Positions 1 through 7,134 of a stretch of DNA of 18,826 nucleotides are shown here, piece after piece. The number at the start of each line of letters is the position of its first letter. Within the stretch, counting starts at the first letter, position 1. Made by a program: the position numbers and the translations under genes. The stretch is from assembly GCA_002507205.1 (NCBI GenBank), contig DAZF01000062.1, forward strand, positions 1 to 18,826. Direction: 5' to 3'. The stretch is from Methanolobus sp. UBA32. GTDB lineage: Archaea; Halobacteriota; Methanosarcinia; Methanosarcinales; Methanosarcinaceae. The notes below the pieces were generated by a model. The model made no database searches, had not been told where the DNA came from, and saw only the letters and a list, made by a program, of their open reading frames with translations.

Positions 1-49
1 ATATTAAACATCTGGAAGCCATAGTTAATTTATAGAACTCTTTTGCAAA

Positions 50-1282
50 TTGGGATTAGAAGTGATACAAATAAATGAAAATAATAGTGACATTCCGGAC
101 ATGATCAGGATGATACACGACTCAACATATAGGATCGTATTGGCAATAACCGGCGGTGGCACAGAATCGATCGGAGAATTGTTACGGCATGGCAGAGGGT
201 CAGACACAATGATAGAAGCAATCGTTCCCTATAGCAAAGAGTCTCTTGATAGTTTTATCGGAAAAGAACCATCAAGATATGCTTCAATAGACACTGCAAG
301 AGATATGGCAATGTCAGCTTACAGACATGCTTTGTATCTAAACTCAATGACAGAAAAAAATGACCATGAGAATCTGATAGGCATTGGTGTTACATGCAAA
401 CTTGCAAGAATCACAAATGAGCGTCAAGGCAGACAACATGAGATCCACTTTGCTTCACAATCGTATTTTAAAACAACTTCATCAAGTCTTTTTTTAAAAG
501 AAAATACCAGCCGGGAAGAACAGGAAGAAATTGCAACAGAATTTATCATTGAAAATATAGCATCTTTATGCAATCCTGATGAAAAACTGCAATACTCCGT
601 GCTTAAAAAAAAAATGGTAAAGGAACTTATTAAAGATGAGGCGGAGGCAGAGTTGCCCCTGGCTGAATTATTACTTAAAACCCTTGAGAACATCAATTCA
701 GAAAAGGACGTTCAACCCTTGAAGATCGACCTTGGAATAAATGATAGCAAACCCAGAATCATATTTTCAGGCTCCTTTAATCCATGCCATGCCAAGCATA
801 TTGAGATGGCAAAAATTGCTGCTGGTAAATACAACGAACCTGTTAACTTCGAAATCTCACTGGCAAATGTTGACAAGCCACCAATTGATTATATCTCACT
901 TAAAGAAAGAATTAACTCACTATTAAAATACAGGGAAGAAAAATATATGGGAAATATTTTTCTCACAAATTCACCCTTATTTGCAGAGAAAGCGATCCTT
1001 TTCCCCAATTCCATATTCCTCATAGGTACAGATACCCTGAACAGGCTTTTCAATGAGAAATATTACAGGAACGGGGAAGATAAACAAAGCCTTTTGAAGC
1101 ATTTTCAGAAATATAACATTAGATTCATGGTATTTAGAAGAAATAATGCAGACATTGATATGGATATGGAAATTCCTGACATCTGTGACCTGGTACCACT
1201 TGACAGGTATGCTGATGACGGCACATCTTCAACAATGATAAGGAAAAAAAGAAGAGAAAAATGTTCTGACCATGTTATTTGA
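50..1282 (+). CDS. CinA C-terminal domain / nucleotidylyltransferase fusion protein
   Basis: Two domains are visible. Residues about 18-165 resemble the CinA C-terminal (PncC, NMN amidase) fold, with a TGGGTES loop at 34-40 followed by a stretch ending in EAIVPYS, and GIGVTCKLA further on. Residues about 235-400 are a Rossmann nucleotidylyltransferase of the NMN/nicotinate-mononucleotide adenylyltransferase type: GSFNPCHAKH at 241-250 (the HxGH equivalent reads HAKH) and SSTMIR at 393-398 (the ISSTxxR equivalent). The same domain order occurs in a plant and yeast family related to NMN adenylyltransferases. By eye, the nucleophilic serine of the bacterial ESCTGG motif is replaced (LAITGG), so amidase activity is doubtful. 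A role in pyridine nucleotide metabolism is inference. The start is uncertain: TTG at 50, GTG at 62 and ATG at 101 are all in frame, and none has a strong ribosome binding site. The 3' end overlaps the convergent gene by 8 bases. Confidence 0.75.
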   Translation: MGLEVIQINENNSDIPDMIRMIHDSTYRIVLAITGGGTESIGELLRHGRGSDTMIEAIVPYSKESLDSFIGKEPSRYASIDTARDMAMSAYRHALYLNSMTEKNDHENLIGIGVTCKLARITNERQGRQHEIHFASQSYFKTTSSSLFLKENTSREEQEEIATEFIIENIASLCNPDEKLQYSVLKKKMVKELIKDEAEAELPLAELLLKTLENINSEKDVQPLKIDLGINDSKPRIIFSGSFNPCHAKHIEMAKIAAGKYNEPVNFEISLANVDKPPIDYISLKERINSLLKYREEKYMGNIFLTNSPLFAEKAILFPNSIFLIGTDTLNRLFNEKYYRNGEDKQSLLKHFQKYNIRFMVFRRNNADIDMDMEIPDICDLVPLDRYADDGTSSTMIRKKRREKCSDHVI

Positions 1283-1682
1283 TCTTACATGCATTGTAAA
1301 TACGTGGATGACCGCGATATTCATTGTTCTGAAGAATATCGGCATTAACAGCATTTGCAAGCTTGTGAACTATTTTTTGTGCTTTTACAACACACCCGAC
1401 ATCCATATTATCCCATTTACCGGATGAGATATTATCAAGTACTTCCTTCAAATAGGATAATTCATCCTGATTAACACATGTATCAAAACTGACACATCTG
1501 TCAGCTTCTTTTGTCATTCCCCTGATACTGCGAAACATACTGTCCAGGCAGGAACTTGTCAGTTCATGAGCAAACTTATGTTCTGAGGGAATAACATTTT
1601 CCTTATGGTAATGTACTTCCGCCAGGAACAAAAACCTGTCACACTCGTAGAACCAGTCTCTTAAGTTATATAACAAATTCAT
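1275..1682 (-). CDS. hypothetical protein, mostly helical
   Basis: I do not recognise this 135-residue protein. It has no signal peptide or membrane segment. It is predicted to be largely helical and carries several scattered cysteines without a CxxC pair. The C-terminal part reads YRGHPR near residue 122. The ATG at 1682 is preceded by GAGTGG about 5 nt upstream, a plausible ribosome binding site, and by an AT-rich TATAAAAAC stretch, so the start looks sound. It converges on the CinA-like gene with an 8-base overlap of the coding ends. The possible binding site and the normal codon use make it more likely real than not, but no function can be offered. Confidence 0.6.
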   Translation of the reverse strand: MNLLYNLRDWFYECDRFLFLAEVHYHKENVIPSEHKFAHELTSSCLDSMFRSIRGMTKEADRCVSFDTCVNQDELSYLKEVLDNISSGKWDNMDVGCVVKAQKIVHKLANAVNADILQNNEYRGHPRIYNACKIK

Positions 1683-1752
1683 TCCACTCTTTGTTTTTAT
1701 AGATTCTAAAGCTATAAAAAACTATTTCCCGAATAATGCATGATGTCGCAGC

Positions 1753-2466
1753 TTATTGATTATCACTTATGAACGAGTTACTTTCCAGATATCGCTTATA
1801 CCATACAAACCAGGGAGTATCAAGCAATCCAATTAGATTCTTAGCCACGATCTGTCCGATTATAAGAGGAACAAGTGGAGCAACTCCATAAAAAGCAAGT
1901 ACGACAAATATCAGGCTGTCAAGTGTCAGGCTCAGTATATCGCTTGAGGCACTCCTTAAGAATACCTGTTTGGGATAGTGTGACTTCATCCATGCAAACA
2001 CGTAGGCATCGAGGTTCTGGAATACGAGGAAAGAAACCCATGATGCAAGGACGATCCGTATTCCCTGTGTAAATATACTCTGCCAGGCAGCCTCATACTC
2101 AAAGAAAGGAGCAGGAGTAAGACTATTGGTCATGACAATGAATGTTACCAGCAAAACCTGCGTTACAAAGGCAATGACAATGGCAATGTGGGCTTTTTTC
2201 TCACCATAAACCTCATTGATCATGTCAATTGCCTGTGAAAGAAAAGGATACAGAAATACTGCAGCAGGAGCAAAGAAAGTATAGAATCCAAGGTCAAATT
2301 CTATTAACCGGGTTGCTACTATCTGAGAAGCAGCAAGGTAAATAGTATAAAAGGCCACTAATGCAGTAAATCCATATTCTTTGTATCTGTTGATAATAAA
2401 TGCAGACACATAAGTAACGATTGTGAGACTGAAGACCCAATACACCCATACAACAGGAAATACCAT
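1753..2466 (-). CDS. yhhQ: YhhQ-family queuosine/archaeosine precursor transporter (DUF165)
   Basis: This integral membrane protein of about 237 residues has roughly seven hydrophobic segments (numbered from the upstream TTG: 6-28, 36-55, 66-84, 96-117, 139-156, 180-197, 201-220). The family signature is clear: QAIDMINEVYGEKKA at about 81-95 and LRSASSDILSLTLDSLIF at about 173-190. In bacteria YhhQ imports the 7-deazaguanine precursors preQ0/preQ1. In an archaeon the likely cargo is a 7-deazaguanine for archaeosine in tRNA, which is inference. I place the start at the ATG at 2466 rather than the in-frame TTG at 2475, because GGTTGAT lies just upstream of the ATG. A TATA-like ATTTATATAAT lies near 2545 on the minus strand, giving a leader of about 50 nt. 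It appears monocistronic. Confidence 0.85.
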   Translation of the reverse strand: MVFPVVWVYWVFSLTIVTYVSAFIINRYKEYGFTALVAFYTIYLAASQIVATRLIEFDLGFYTFFAPAAVFLYPFLSQAIDMINEVYGEKKAHIAIVIAFVTQVLLVTFIVMTNSLTPAPFFEYEAAWQSIFTQGIRIVLASWVSFLVFQNLDAYVFAWMKSHYPKQVFLRSASSDILSLTLDSLIFVVLAFYGVAPLVPLIIGQIVAKNLIGLLDTPWFVWYKRYLESNSFISDNQ

Positions 2467-2588
2467 TAATATCAACCCGATTAGTAAACTACCAATAATA
2501 AGTGCCGGTTATGGCAATATTTTGGCTAGTAACATTGAATATTATATAAATTTTTCTAAAAATCAAGAATCAGCAACCTGTTACATAA

Positions 2589-2897
2589 TCAAAGATCATT
2601 ATTGTTTACCGGGAAATAGGATTTCATTAATTTTTCAGTCCTGTAATTTATCATGCTGATCCTTTCCCTGGCCATCAGACTGAACAAACGTTCTATTCCA
2701 GGCGGATAAACTCCCTTGGGATTCATAGGAACAAGTGGTTCACCATCAACCATTTCAACATAGAACAGGTCTGATCCGAAATTCCTGATGAAACTGATAT
2801 CATAAGCAATAATAATGTCAATGATATCTTTTTTTGAGATTGGGGGGCTATAATGCTCAAGTTCAATATCCTCCAGTTCAGTCAACTCATTATCCAT
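2589..2897 (-). CDS. small acidic hypothetical protein
   Basis: This 102-residue protein is not recognised. The N-terminal 20 residues are strongly acidic (TELEDIELE). A hydrophobic strand-helix stretch follows (KKDIIDIIIAYDISFI), then GDGEPLVP-like and PKGVYPPGIERLF segments, and a basic C-terminus. There are no cysteines and no obvious membrane span. The ATG at 2897 has no clear Shine-Dalgarno sequence, but GTATATAC near 2936-2943 on the minus strand could be its TATA box, giving a short leader. A 20-bp perfect palindrome lies 71 bases upstream of the start and may control it. It could be a single-domain cytosolic regulator or adaptor; nothing in the sequence decides this. Confidence 0.55.
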   Translation of the reverse strand: MDNELTELEDIELEHYSPPISKKDIIDIIIAYDISFIRNFGSDLFYVEMVDGEPLVPMNPKGVYPPGIERLFSLMARERISMINYRTEKLMKSYFPVNNNDL

Positions 2898-3192
2898 GAA
2901 ACTTTAATTGACCATATACCATAAAAAACAAATGCGTATATACCTGAAAAAGAATATGTTCTGTTGTATATTTCAAATTTGAAATATCAAACAAAACAGA
3001 GAAAATACATTTCATATTTAGTAATCAGATACTACGTAAGAGAGGTTCACACACCAATTAACTCAAAAATAAAAGGAATAAAGGTATGAACACAAGAATA
3101 AGATTGTTATTAAATAACTAATGCAAGTATGATAAATCATAATTTGTATGAAATTGCAGTGAAACCAGAGACATAAAATCCCGTTGAAAGAA
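2898..3192. other. AT-rich intergenic region without a gene
   Basis: No credible coding frame is seen. The region holds the promoter of the small acidic protein gene on the minus strand, the 20-bp palindrome at 2968-2987, and a short inverted repeat TATGAT-AA-ATCATA at 3128-3141. The segment 3142-3192 should contain the transcript end of the membrane-protein gene to the right, but only weak T-rich tracts are visible there. Confidence 0.6.
2968..2987. promoter_or_regulatory. 20-bp perfect palindrome, candidate operator
   Basis: ATATTTCAAATTTGAAATAT is its own reverse complement with no spacer. Symmetry resumes two bases outside on each side (TGTT at 2962-2965 and AACA at 2990-2993), giving a 32-base dyad. 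It sits about 71 bases upstream of the start of the small acidic protein gene and just upstream of its presumed TATA box, a position suited to a dimeric regulator. The regulator is unknown. Confidence 0.5.
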
Positions 3193-3711
3193 TCATCTCA
3201 CTTTTTTATTCCGACCCTGATCTATAGCCATCTTGAAAATTTCTGCTTCCTGCGAGCCCAGCATAAGATGCTTACCATTCCGGAATTCAAGCATCACACC
3301 CCTGTTGCCGCTTATATTGTAAGCTTTGCCTTTAGAACCATACCTTATGCCCCACCCCCCATAATCAAGAATGGGCCTGTAGGTTATGGCACTATACGCA
3401 CTAATATTTTCAAATGGGAAATGTCGGTACGACAAATGAAAAGGGAAGAACTTTACGTAGATTCCATCAGTCTTTACCTCAACTATCAGACGTATAGACA
3501 TCATGAACAAGGGAAAGAGAAAACCGAAAATAACCCAGATAGCGATCATACCATGATCAGATACAGGATTATTACCATATGGACGCCCATACACTAATTG
3601 CTCTATGGCACCATACCATGCCATTGCAGCAGGCAAAATGACAAGTAGCCTAATCCAGAACTGATCGAACTTCTGGACCTCACGATAGATAACAGGATTA
3701 TCATTAGTCAT
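3193..3711 (-). CDS. two-helix membrane protein with PH-like C-terminal domain (DUF6141-like)
   Basis: Two hydrophobic segments (about residues 18-42 and 53-79, counted from the ATG at 3711) precede a soluble tail of about 100 residues. The tail contains GGWGIRYGSKGKAYNISG and a GSQ motif near the end, as in small archaeal and bacterial membrane proteins with a pleckstrin-homology-like fold. Family function is unknown. The open frame extends to an ATG at 3744, but I choose the ATG at 3711. An AATATATAA box (3732-3740) is centred exactly 25 bases before it, which predicts a leaderless or near-leaderless transcript; the ATG at 3744 lies upstream of that box. It is divergent from cutA and shares the same box. 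Confidence 0.7.
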   Translation of the reverse strand: MTNDNPVIYREVQKFDQFWIRLLVILPAAMAWYGAIEQLVYGRPYGNNPVSDHGMIAIWVIFGFLFPLFMMSIRLIVEVKTDGIYVKFFPFHLSYRHFPFENISAYSAITYRPILDYGGWGIRYGSKGKAYNISGNRGVMLEFRNGKHLMLGSQEAEIFKMAIDQGRNKKVR

Positions 3712-3731
3712 TAATATAAATAGAAATTGAA

Positions 3732-3740
3732 AATATATAA
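3732..3740. promoter_or_regulatory. shared TATA box for the divergent PH-like membrane protein and cutA
   Basis: AATATATAA has a symmetric TATATA core and can be read in both directions. To the left its centre is 25 bases from the ATG at 3711, where no leader is needed. To the right its centre is 35 bases from the cutA ATG at 3771, which leaves about 10 bases holding the TGTGAT ribosome binding site at 3760-3765. Confidence 0.55.
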
Positions 3741-3770
3741 CCATTGTTTAAAGCTACGATGTGATATGCA

Positions 3771-4079
3771 ATGTTCTCAATAATTTACACAACAACAAAA
3801 GATGAAGATGAAGCTAAAAAAATAGCCCACAAAATAGTTGAGCAAAGGCTTGCTGCCTGTGTTAACATGCACCCGGTTGATTCAATCTACATGTGGGAAG
3901 GGGAAGTAGAAGAGGACAGGGAAATTGCACTTTCCATTAAAACAACAACTTGCAGAGTAGAAGCCATCACAGAATGTATAAAAAGAATGCACAGTTATGA
4001 CCTCCCAGCAATCATATCATGGGAAATTGATGGTGAGAAGGAATATCTTAAATGGATAACAGATTCTACGAATGTCTAG
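3771..4079 (+). CDS. cutA: CutA1 divalent-cation tolerance protein
   Basis: This 102-residue protein matches the CutA1 family along its full length. It begins with a YTTTKDEDEAKKIA helix region, followed by EQRLAACVN, then SIYMWEGEVEED, IKTT, HSYDLPAI and YLKWI near the end. CutA forms a very stable trimer with a ferredoxin-like fold. It is linked to copper tolerance in E. coli, but its molecular role is unsettled. The family length (100-115) fits, so the gene is complete. The ATG at 3771 has TGTGAT 6 bases upstream as a ribosome binding site. It converges on the MscS gene, separated by a hairpin. Confidence 0.93.
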   Translation: MFSIIYTTTKDEDEAKKIAHKIVEQRLAACVNMHPVDSIYMWEGEVEEDREIALSIKTTTCRVEAITECIKRMHSYDLPAIISWEIDGEKEYLKWITDSTNV

Positions 4080-4098
4080 AATGAGCCTGATAAAATAA

Positions 4099-4119
4099 TA
4101 GCAGGAGAATATCCTGCTA
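4099..4119 (-). terminator. hairpin between convergent cutA and MscS genes
   Basis: TAGCAGGA (4099-4106) and TCCTGCTA (4112-4119) form a perfect 8-bp stem with the 5-base loop GAATA. On the minus strand the stem is followed by TTATTTTATC, so it best fits the end of the MscS transcript. It lies 11 bases past the MscS stop and 19 bases past the cutA stop, and may protect both 3' ends. Confidence 0.55.
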
Positions 4120-4130
4120 ACAAAACAATA

Positions 4131-5216
4131 TCAATTCTGCCTGATGATAGTTCGAACAGGGAAAGGAATCTCAATACCTTCTTTCTCGAACTCAGCATTG
4201 ATCTTTGTGTTTACCTGATCTATGACAGTAAATTTTTCACCAGGATGTGTTACCCACATTATTATCGCAAAATCAAGACTGAAATCACCATGATTATCGA
4301 ATCTTACATAGGGAGCCGGATCATCAAGGACAAAATCCGTACATTTTGCAATAGCTGTAAGGATATCTTTTACCTTCTGCACATCAGAACCATAGGCAAC
4401 ACCAATAGTTACCTTCACCATCATGGTTTCCTCAGGAGAAGTATAATTGGTCACTTTACTATTCGCTATTATGCTGTTGGGTATAACGATCATGTTGTTA
4501 TACAGATTCTTTATCCTTGTACTGCGAATGCCGACTTCCTCAACAATACCGATCTCACCATCATCGATCTCTATCCTATCTCCTTTTTTAAAGGGCTGGT
4601 CGAAGTAAATTGAAATACCTCCAAAGAACTGGGATATCGTATCCTGTGTTGCAAAGGCTATAGCGAGACCTACAATTCCTGCCGAAGCAAAGAGAGGCAA
4701 TATATCTGCATCCCAAACACCTTTTAGTATTGCAAGGATACCAAAGAAGACAATAAGAACATCAATTATGTTCTTGAAAAGAGGCAATAACTCATCATCC
4801 ATTTTGCTGTCAGTTCTCTTGACAGTACTTGAAAACACATGCTTGAAAAGAATACTGTCAATCCTGAGAAGCGATAGTATCCAGAATATCCCTAAAGCAG
4901 TAAGAAGCAGGCCTACGATAAGTTCTATTGCAGTATTTCCAGGAAAAACTATTTCTGCAGCAACGAATGCACCGATAAAAACTACCGTATAGAATATTGG
5001 CTTTTTGAGTGCCTCCACAATAAGATCATCACACTGGTACTTTGTCTTTGTAGCATAATGAAGGAATATCTTCTCAAATAAAAAGTCTGCAATAAAAGCA
5101 AGCACAACAGAAGCTACTAAAACTATTGAAGCAGCAGCTACATCTGACCCGAACAGCCCCGATTGAGAACTTACTAACTCATTAATATAAAGAGGAATGG
5201 TTTCATTCAAGAACAT
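4131..5216 (-). CDS. small-conductance mechanosensitive channel (MscS family)
   Basis: Numbered from the upstream TTG at 5234, hydrophobic segments lie at about 33-53, 79-97, 104-125 and 155-172, followed by the pore-lining helix at 181-202. The hallmark MscS segment then follows: FATQDTISQFFGGISIYFDQPFKKGD in pieces at 194-219, the beta domain to about 265 (VEEVGIRSTRI, IPNSIIANSKVTNYT), and the C-terminal alpha/beta vestibule ending in IPFPVRTI. Five membrane helices fit the larger archaeal MscS type. The channel opens on membrane tension and releases osmolytes during hypo-osmotic shock. I choose the ATG at 5216, seven codons into the open frame, because an AATATATAA box is centred exactly 25 bases upstream. 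It is divergent from the TPR gene. Confidence 0.92.
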   Translation of the reverse strand: MFLNETIPLYINELVSSQSGLFGSDVAAASIVLVASVVLAFIADFLFEKIFLHYATKTKYQCDDLIVEALKKPIFYTVVFIGAFVAAEIVFPGNTAIELIVGLLLTALGIFWILSLLRIDSILFKHVFSSTVKRTDSKMDDELLPLFKNIIDVLIVFFGILAILKGVWDADILPLFASAGIVGLAIAFATQDTISQFFGGISIYFDQPFKKGDRIEIDDGEIGIVEEVGIRSTRIKNLYNNMIVIPNSIIANSKVTNYTSPEETMMVKVTIGVAYGSDVQKVKDILTAIAKCTDFVLDDPAPYVRFDNHGDFSLDFAIIMWVTHPGEKFTVIDQVNTKINAEFEKEGIEIPFPVRTIIRQN

Positions 5217-5236
5217 GCTGTTTGGTTTGAACAATT

Positions 5237-5245
5237 AATATATAA
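5237..5245. promoter_or_regulatory. TATA box of the MscS gene, possibly shared with the TPR gene
   Basis: AATATATAA is identical to the box at 3732-3740. Its centre is 25 bases from the ATG at 5216 on the minus strand, predicting a leaderless transcript. It could also serve the TPR gene on the plus strand, although AATAATATAG at 5276-5285 is better spaced for the ATG at 5309. Confidence 0.5.
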
Positions 5246-5308
5246 GCCTTTTTAAATGAACATAACTAGCAAGAAGAATAATATAGAATTCCACTATTAT
5301 TGCGACCA

Positions 5309-6007
5309 ATGAGAAAAAGGACTTCTGAAGAATCTAATAAATGGATAGAACAGGGCTTGAAAGAAAAAGACCCTGAAAAGAAAATGCATTATTTTGGTCT
5401 TGCACTGGAGTTAGACCCTAACAATCCCACTGCTCTGAATAACAAAGGTATGCTCCTTCACAAAAAAGAGAAGTTCCACGAAGCAATTGAATGCTACGAC
5501 AGGATACTGGACCAATACAATATGTCAGGATTCCTACCTGCATTGTATAACAAGGGGCTCGCCCTTAAAAAACTTGGCAGGAACGAGGCTGCGCTGAACT
5601 TCATGAACAAGGCATTAAAACAACAGCCAGATAACGACAAGATCAAAGACCATATTGAAAGTTTGAATCAAGCCATAGAAGAGATGGGAGGAAAAAGAGC
5701 CTCACCATTCATACCTACAAAAAAAATGGCTGTGAACCAGACATATACACGATGGGAACCACCTGCAGTAAGTACACTCCTGTCACAGGCATTGAATTGC
5801 AGCAAAGGAGACATAAAATACCACAAAGGTTGTGGAGAAGACCTCATAAAAGAAAAAACGATACAGGATAATCTCAACCTGAAAGTATATGCCTGTAATT
5901 CATGCAAGTTCCAGAAAAACGGCATTTGCCATCACATGGATACAAAAGCAATGAAAGTATCCCAGAGTGCAATATGCAGGAATTTCAAACCAAGGAACAG
6001 AAAATAA
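5309..6007 (+). CDS. TPR protein with C-terminal cysteine cluster
   Basis: Residues about 12-115 (numbered from the TTG at 5300) contain three tetratricopeptide-like helix pairs, with the typical A-L-N-N-K-G and A-L-Y-N-K-G positions and the DPNNP and QPDN turns. A proline-rich linker follows (about 131-158). A C-terminal segment then carries C167, C178, C199, C202, C210 and C226, of which CNSC at 199-202 forms a CxxC pair. This suggests a metal site (zinc or Fe-S), unproven. TPR domains bind partner proteins, so an adaptor role is plausible, but no substrate can be named. The ATG at 5309 is preferred over the TTG at 5300, because AATAATATAG is centred about 27 bases upstream of it. Its stop is 13 bases from the end of top6A. 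Confidence 0.78.
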   Translation: MRKRTSEESNKWIEQGLKEKDPEKKMHYFGLALELDPNNPTALNNKGMLLHKKEKFHEAIECYDRILDQYNMSGFLPALYNKGLALKKLGRNEAALNFMNKALKQQPDNDKIKDHIESLNQAIEEMGGKRASPFIPTKKMAVNQTYTRWEPPAVSTLLSQALNCSKGDIKYHKGCGEDLIKEKTIQDNLNLKVYACNSCKFQKNGICHHMDTKAMKVSQSAICRNFKPRNRK

Positions 6008-6020
6008 TTGAAACAGGATA

Positions 6021-7130
6021 TCAGAGTATCCCGAGTTCTGTCAAACGTTCAGGCAGGTATTTATCTGTCACAAAGTCCAGACCTTTTCCTGCAAAGGCTT
6101 GCTGTTCAGCCTTTTTGTTGATCTCAAGTTGTAAGCTTATCTGCTCTTTCCAGTAATCACTTTCAAACCTTGGGTCTGTAAGTTCACTTCTCAGGGCAGC
6201 CACGTCTTTATCAGTCAATTTATCCGTGGAAAGCTCATATTCCACAATATCAGAAGGCTGAACACCAATGAACTGGGCACCAGGGGTCGCCATGTACTCC
6301 GAAAGGTGAGCACTTTTGATAGCACCGTATGCCACAGAAGCGAAAATACGATATGACCAGGGGTCACCGTCAGTGAAAACAACAACTGGCAGGTTCATTT
6401 CTTCGTTCATCCTCTTGATGATACGACGTGTTGAACGTGCAGGCTGACCTTTGAGATGAACAAGTATGGCATCATTCCTTTCATCAAAACCATTCTCAAT
6501 AAGCCTGGCATACATACCACCAGTCTCAATGGCAATAATGAATTTTGCATCAGTATCCAGGAATTCAATGTTCTCCACATTGAACGGGATCTGATAACCG
6601 CTCTCACCAATGTCCTCCTGACAATGAATCACACGGTCCCCACGCTTCGTTTCCTCACGCAGGCGAATCGGACCGAACATAGTGGCACCATCCTCCTCTG
6701 GACGCATATGGAAGTATTCCCTCTGGAGACCGGATATGATCTCAAGATCCTCTATAAGCCTGTCACTTTCAGGCTGTTCACGGAATTTGGCTATATCCCA
6801 GTTCTCCGAGATATAATACAACTCCCTTAAGGTTGAGCCTCTGTTTTGTCCCAGATGGTTATTTACAAGAAAATCAATTACATGAGATGTCTTCAATAAC
6901 TGGAAAGCACCTTTTACAGTCTTTGCACTTCTTTCTGTTTCCCGGTCACCGTATACCCAGACATCACTATCCTCGCTGTATTCGATATTAGCCTTTGTAC
7001 GACTGGGAAGAGATACGTTAGGGACGACCTCATCAATGAACTGGTCGTAAAATTCCCCTGCAAGACCCAATAAACGGTTGCTTGCTATCTCATCATGCTC
7101 TTTTCTCTGCGGAGATATTTCTTTTGCCAT
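6021..7130 (-). CDS. top6A: DNA topoisomerase VI subunit A
   Basis: Subunit A of the archaeal type IIB topoisomerase, the homologue of Spo11. It cleaves both DNA strands through a tyrosine-phosphate bond and, with Top6B, relaxes supercoils and unlinks DNA. The winged-helix (CAP-like) domain includes [13 protein letters not shown] at 99-111, where the YY pair at 105-106 holds the catalytic tyrosine. The Toprim domain shows IAIETGG with E202, and TDGDPW with D254 and D256, the Mg-binding acids. The length of 369 is normal for the family. The ATG at 7130 is 4 bases after the top6B stop and uses GGGGTGA, which overlaps that stop codon, as its ribosome binding site. This indicates translational coupling and equal supply of both subunits. 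Confidence 0.97.
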   Translation of the reverse strand: MAKEISPQRKEHDEIASNRLLGLAGEFYDQFIDEVVPNVSLPSRTKANIEYSEDSDVWVYGDRETERSAKTVKGAFQLLKTSHVIDFLVNNHLGQNRGSTLRELYYISENWDIAKFREQPESDRLIEDLEIISGLQREYFHMRPEEDGATMFGPIRLREETKRGDRVIHCQEDIGESGYQIPFNVENIEFLDTDAKFIIAIETGGMYARLIENGFDERNDAILVHLKGQPARSTRRIIKRMNEEMNLPVVVFTDGDPWSYRIFASVAYGAIKSAHLSEYMATPGAQFIGVQPSDIVEYELSTDKLTDKDVAALRSELTDPRFESDYWKEQISLQLEINKKAEQQAFAGKGLDFVTDKYLPERLTELGIL

Positions 7131-7134
7131 TCAT

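Noticed and set aside
2423..2659. 78-codon open frame on the plus strand
   Set aside because: It overlaps the ends of two better-supported minus-strand genes and spans their promoter and terminator region, with no homology recognised.
3184..3597. 137-codon plus-strand frame opposite the PH-like membrane protein
   Set aside because: Antisense to a frame with two clear membrane segments and family motifs; no promoter or ribosome binding site is seen.
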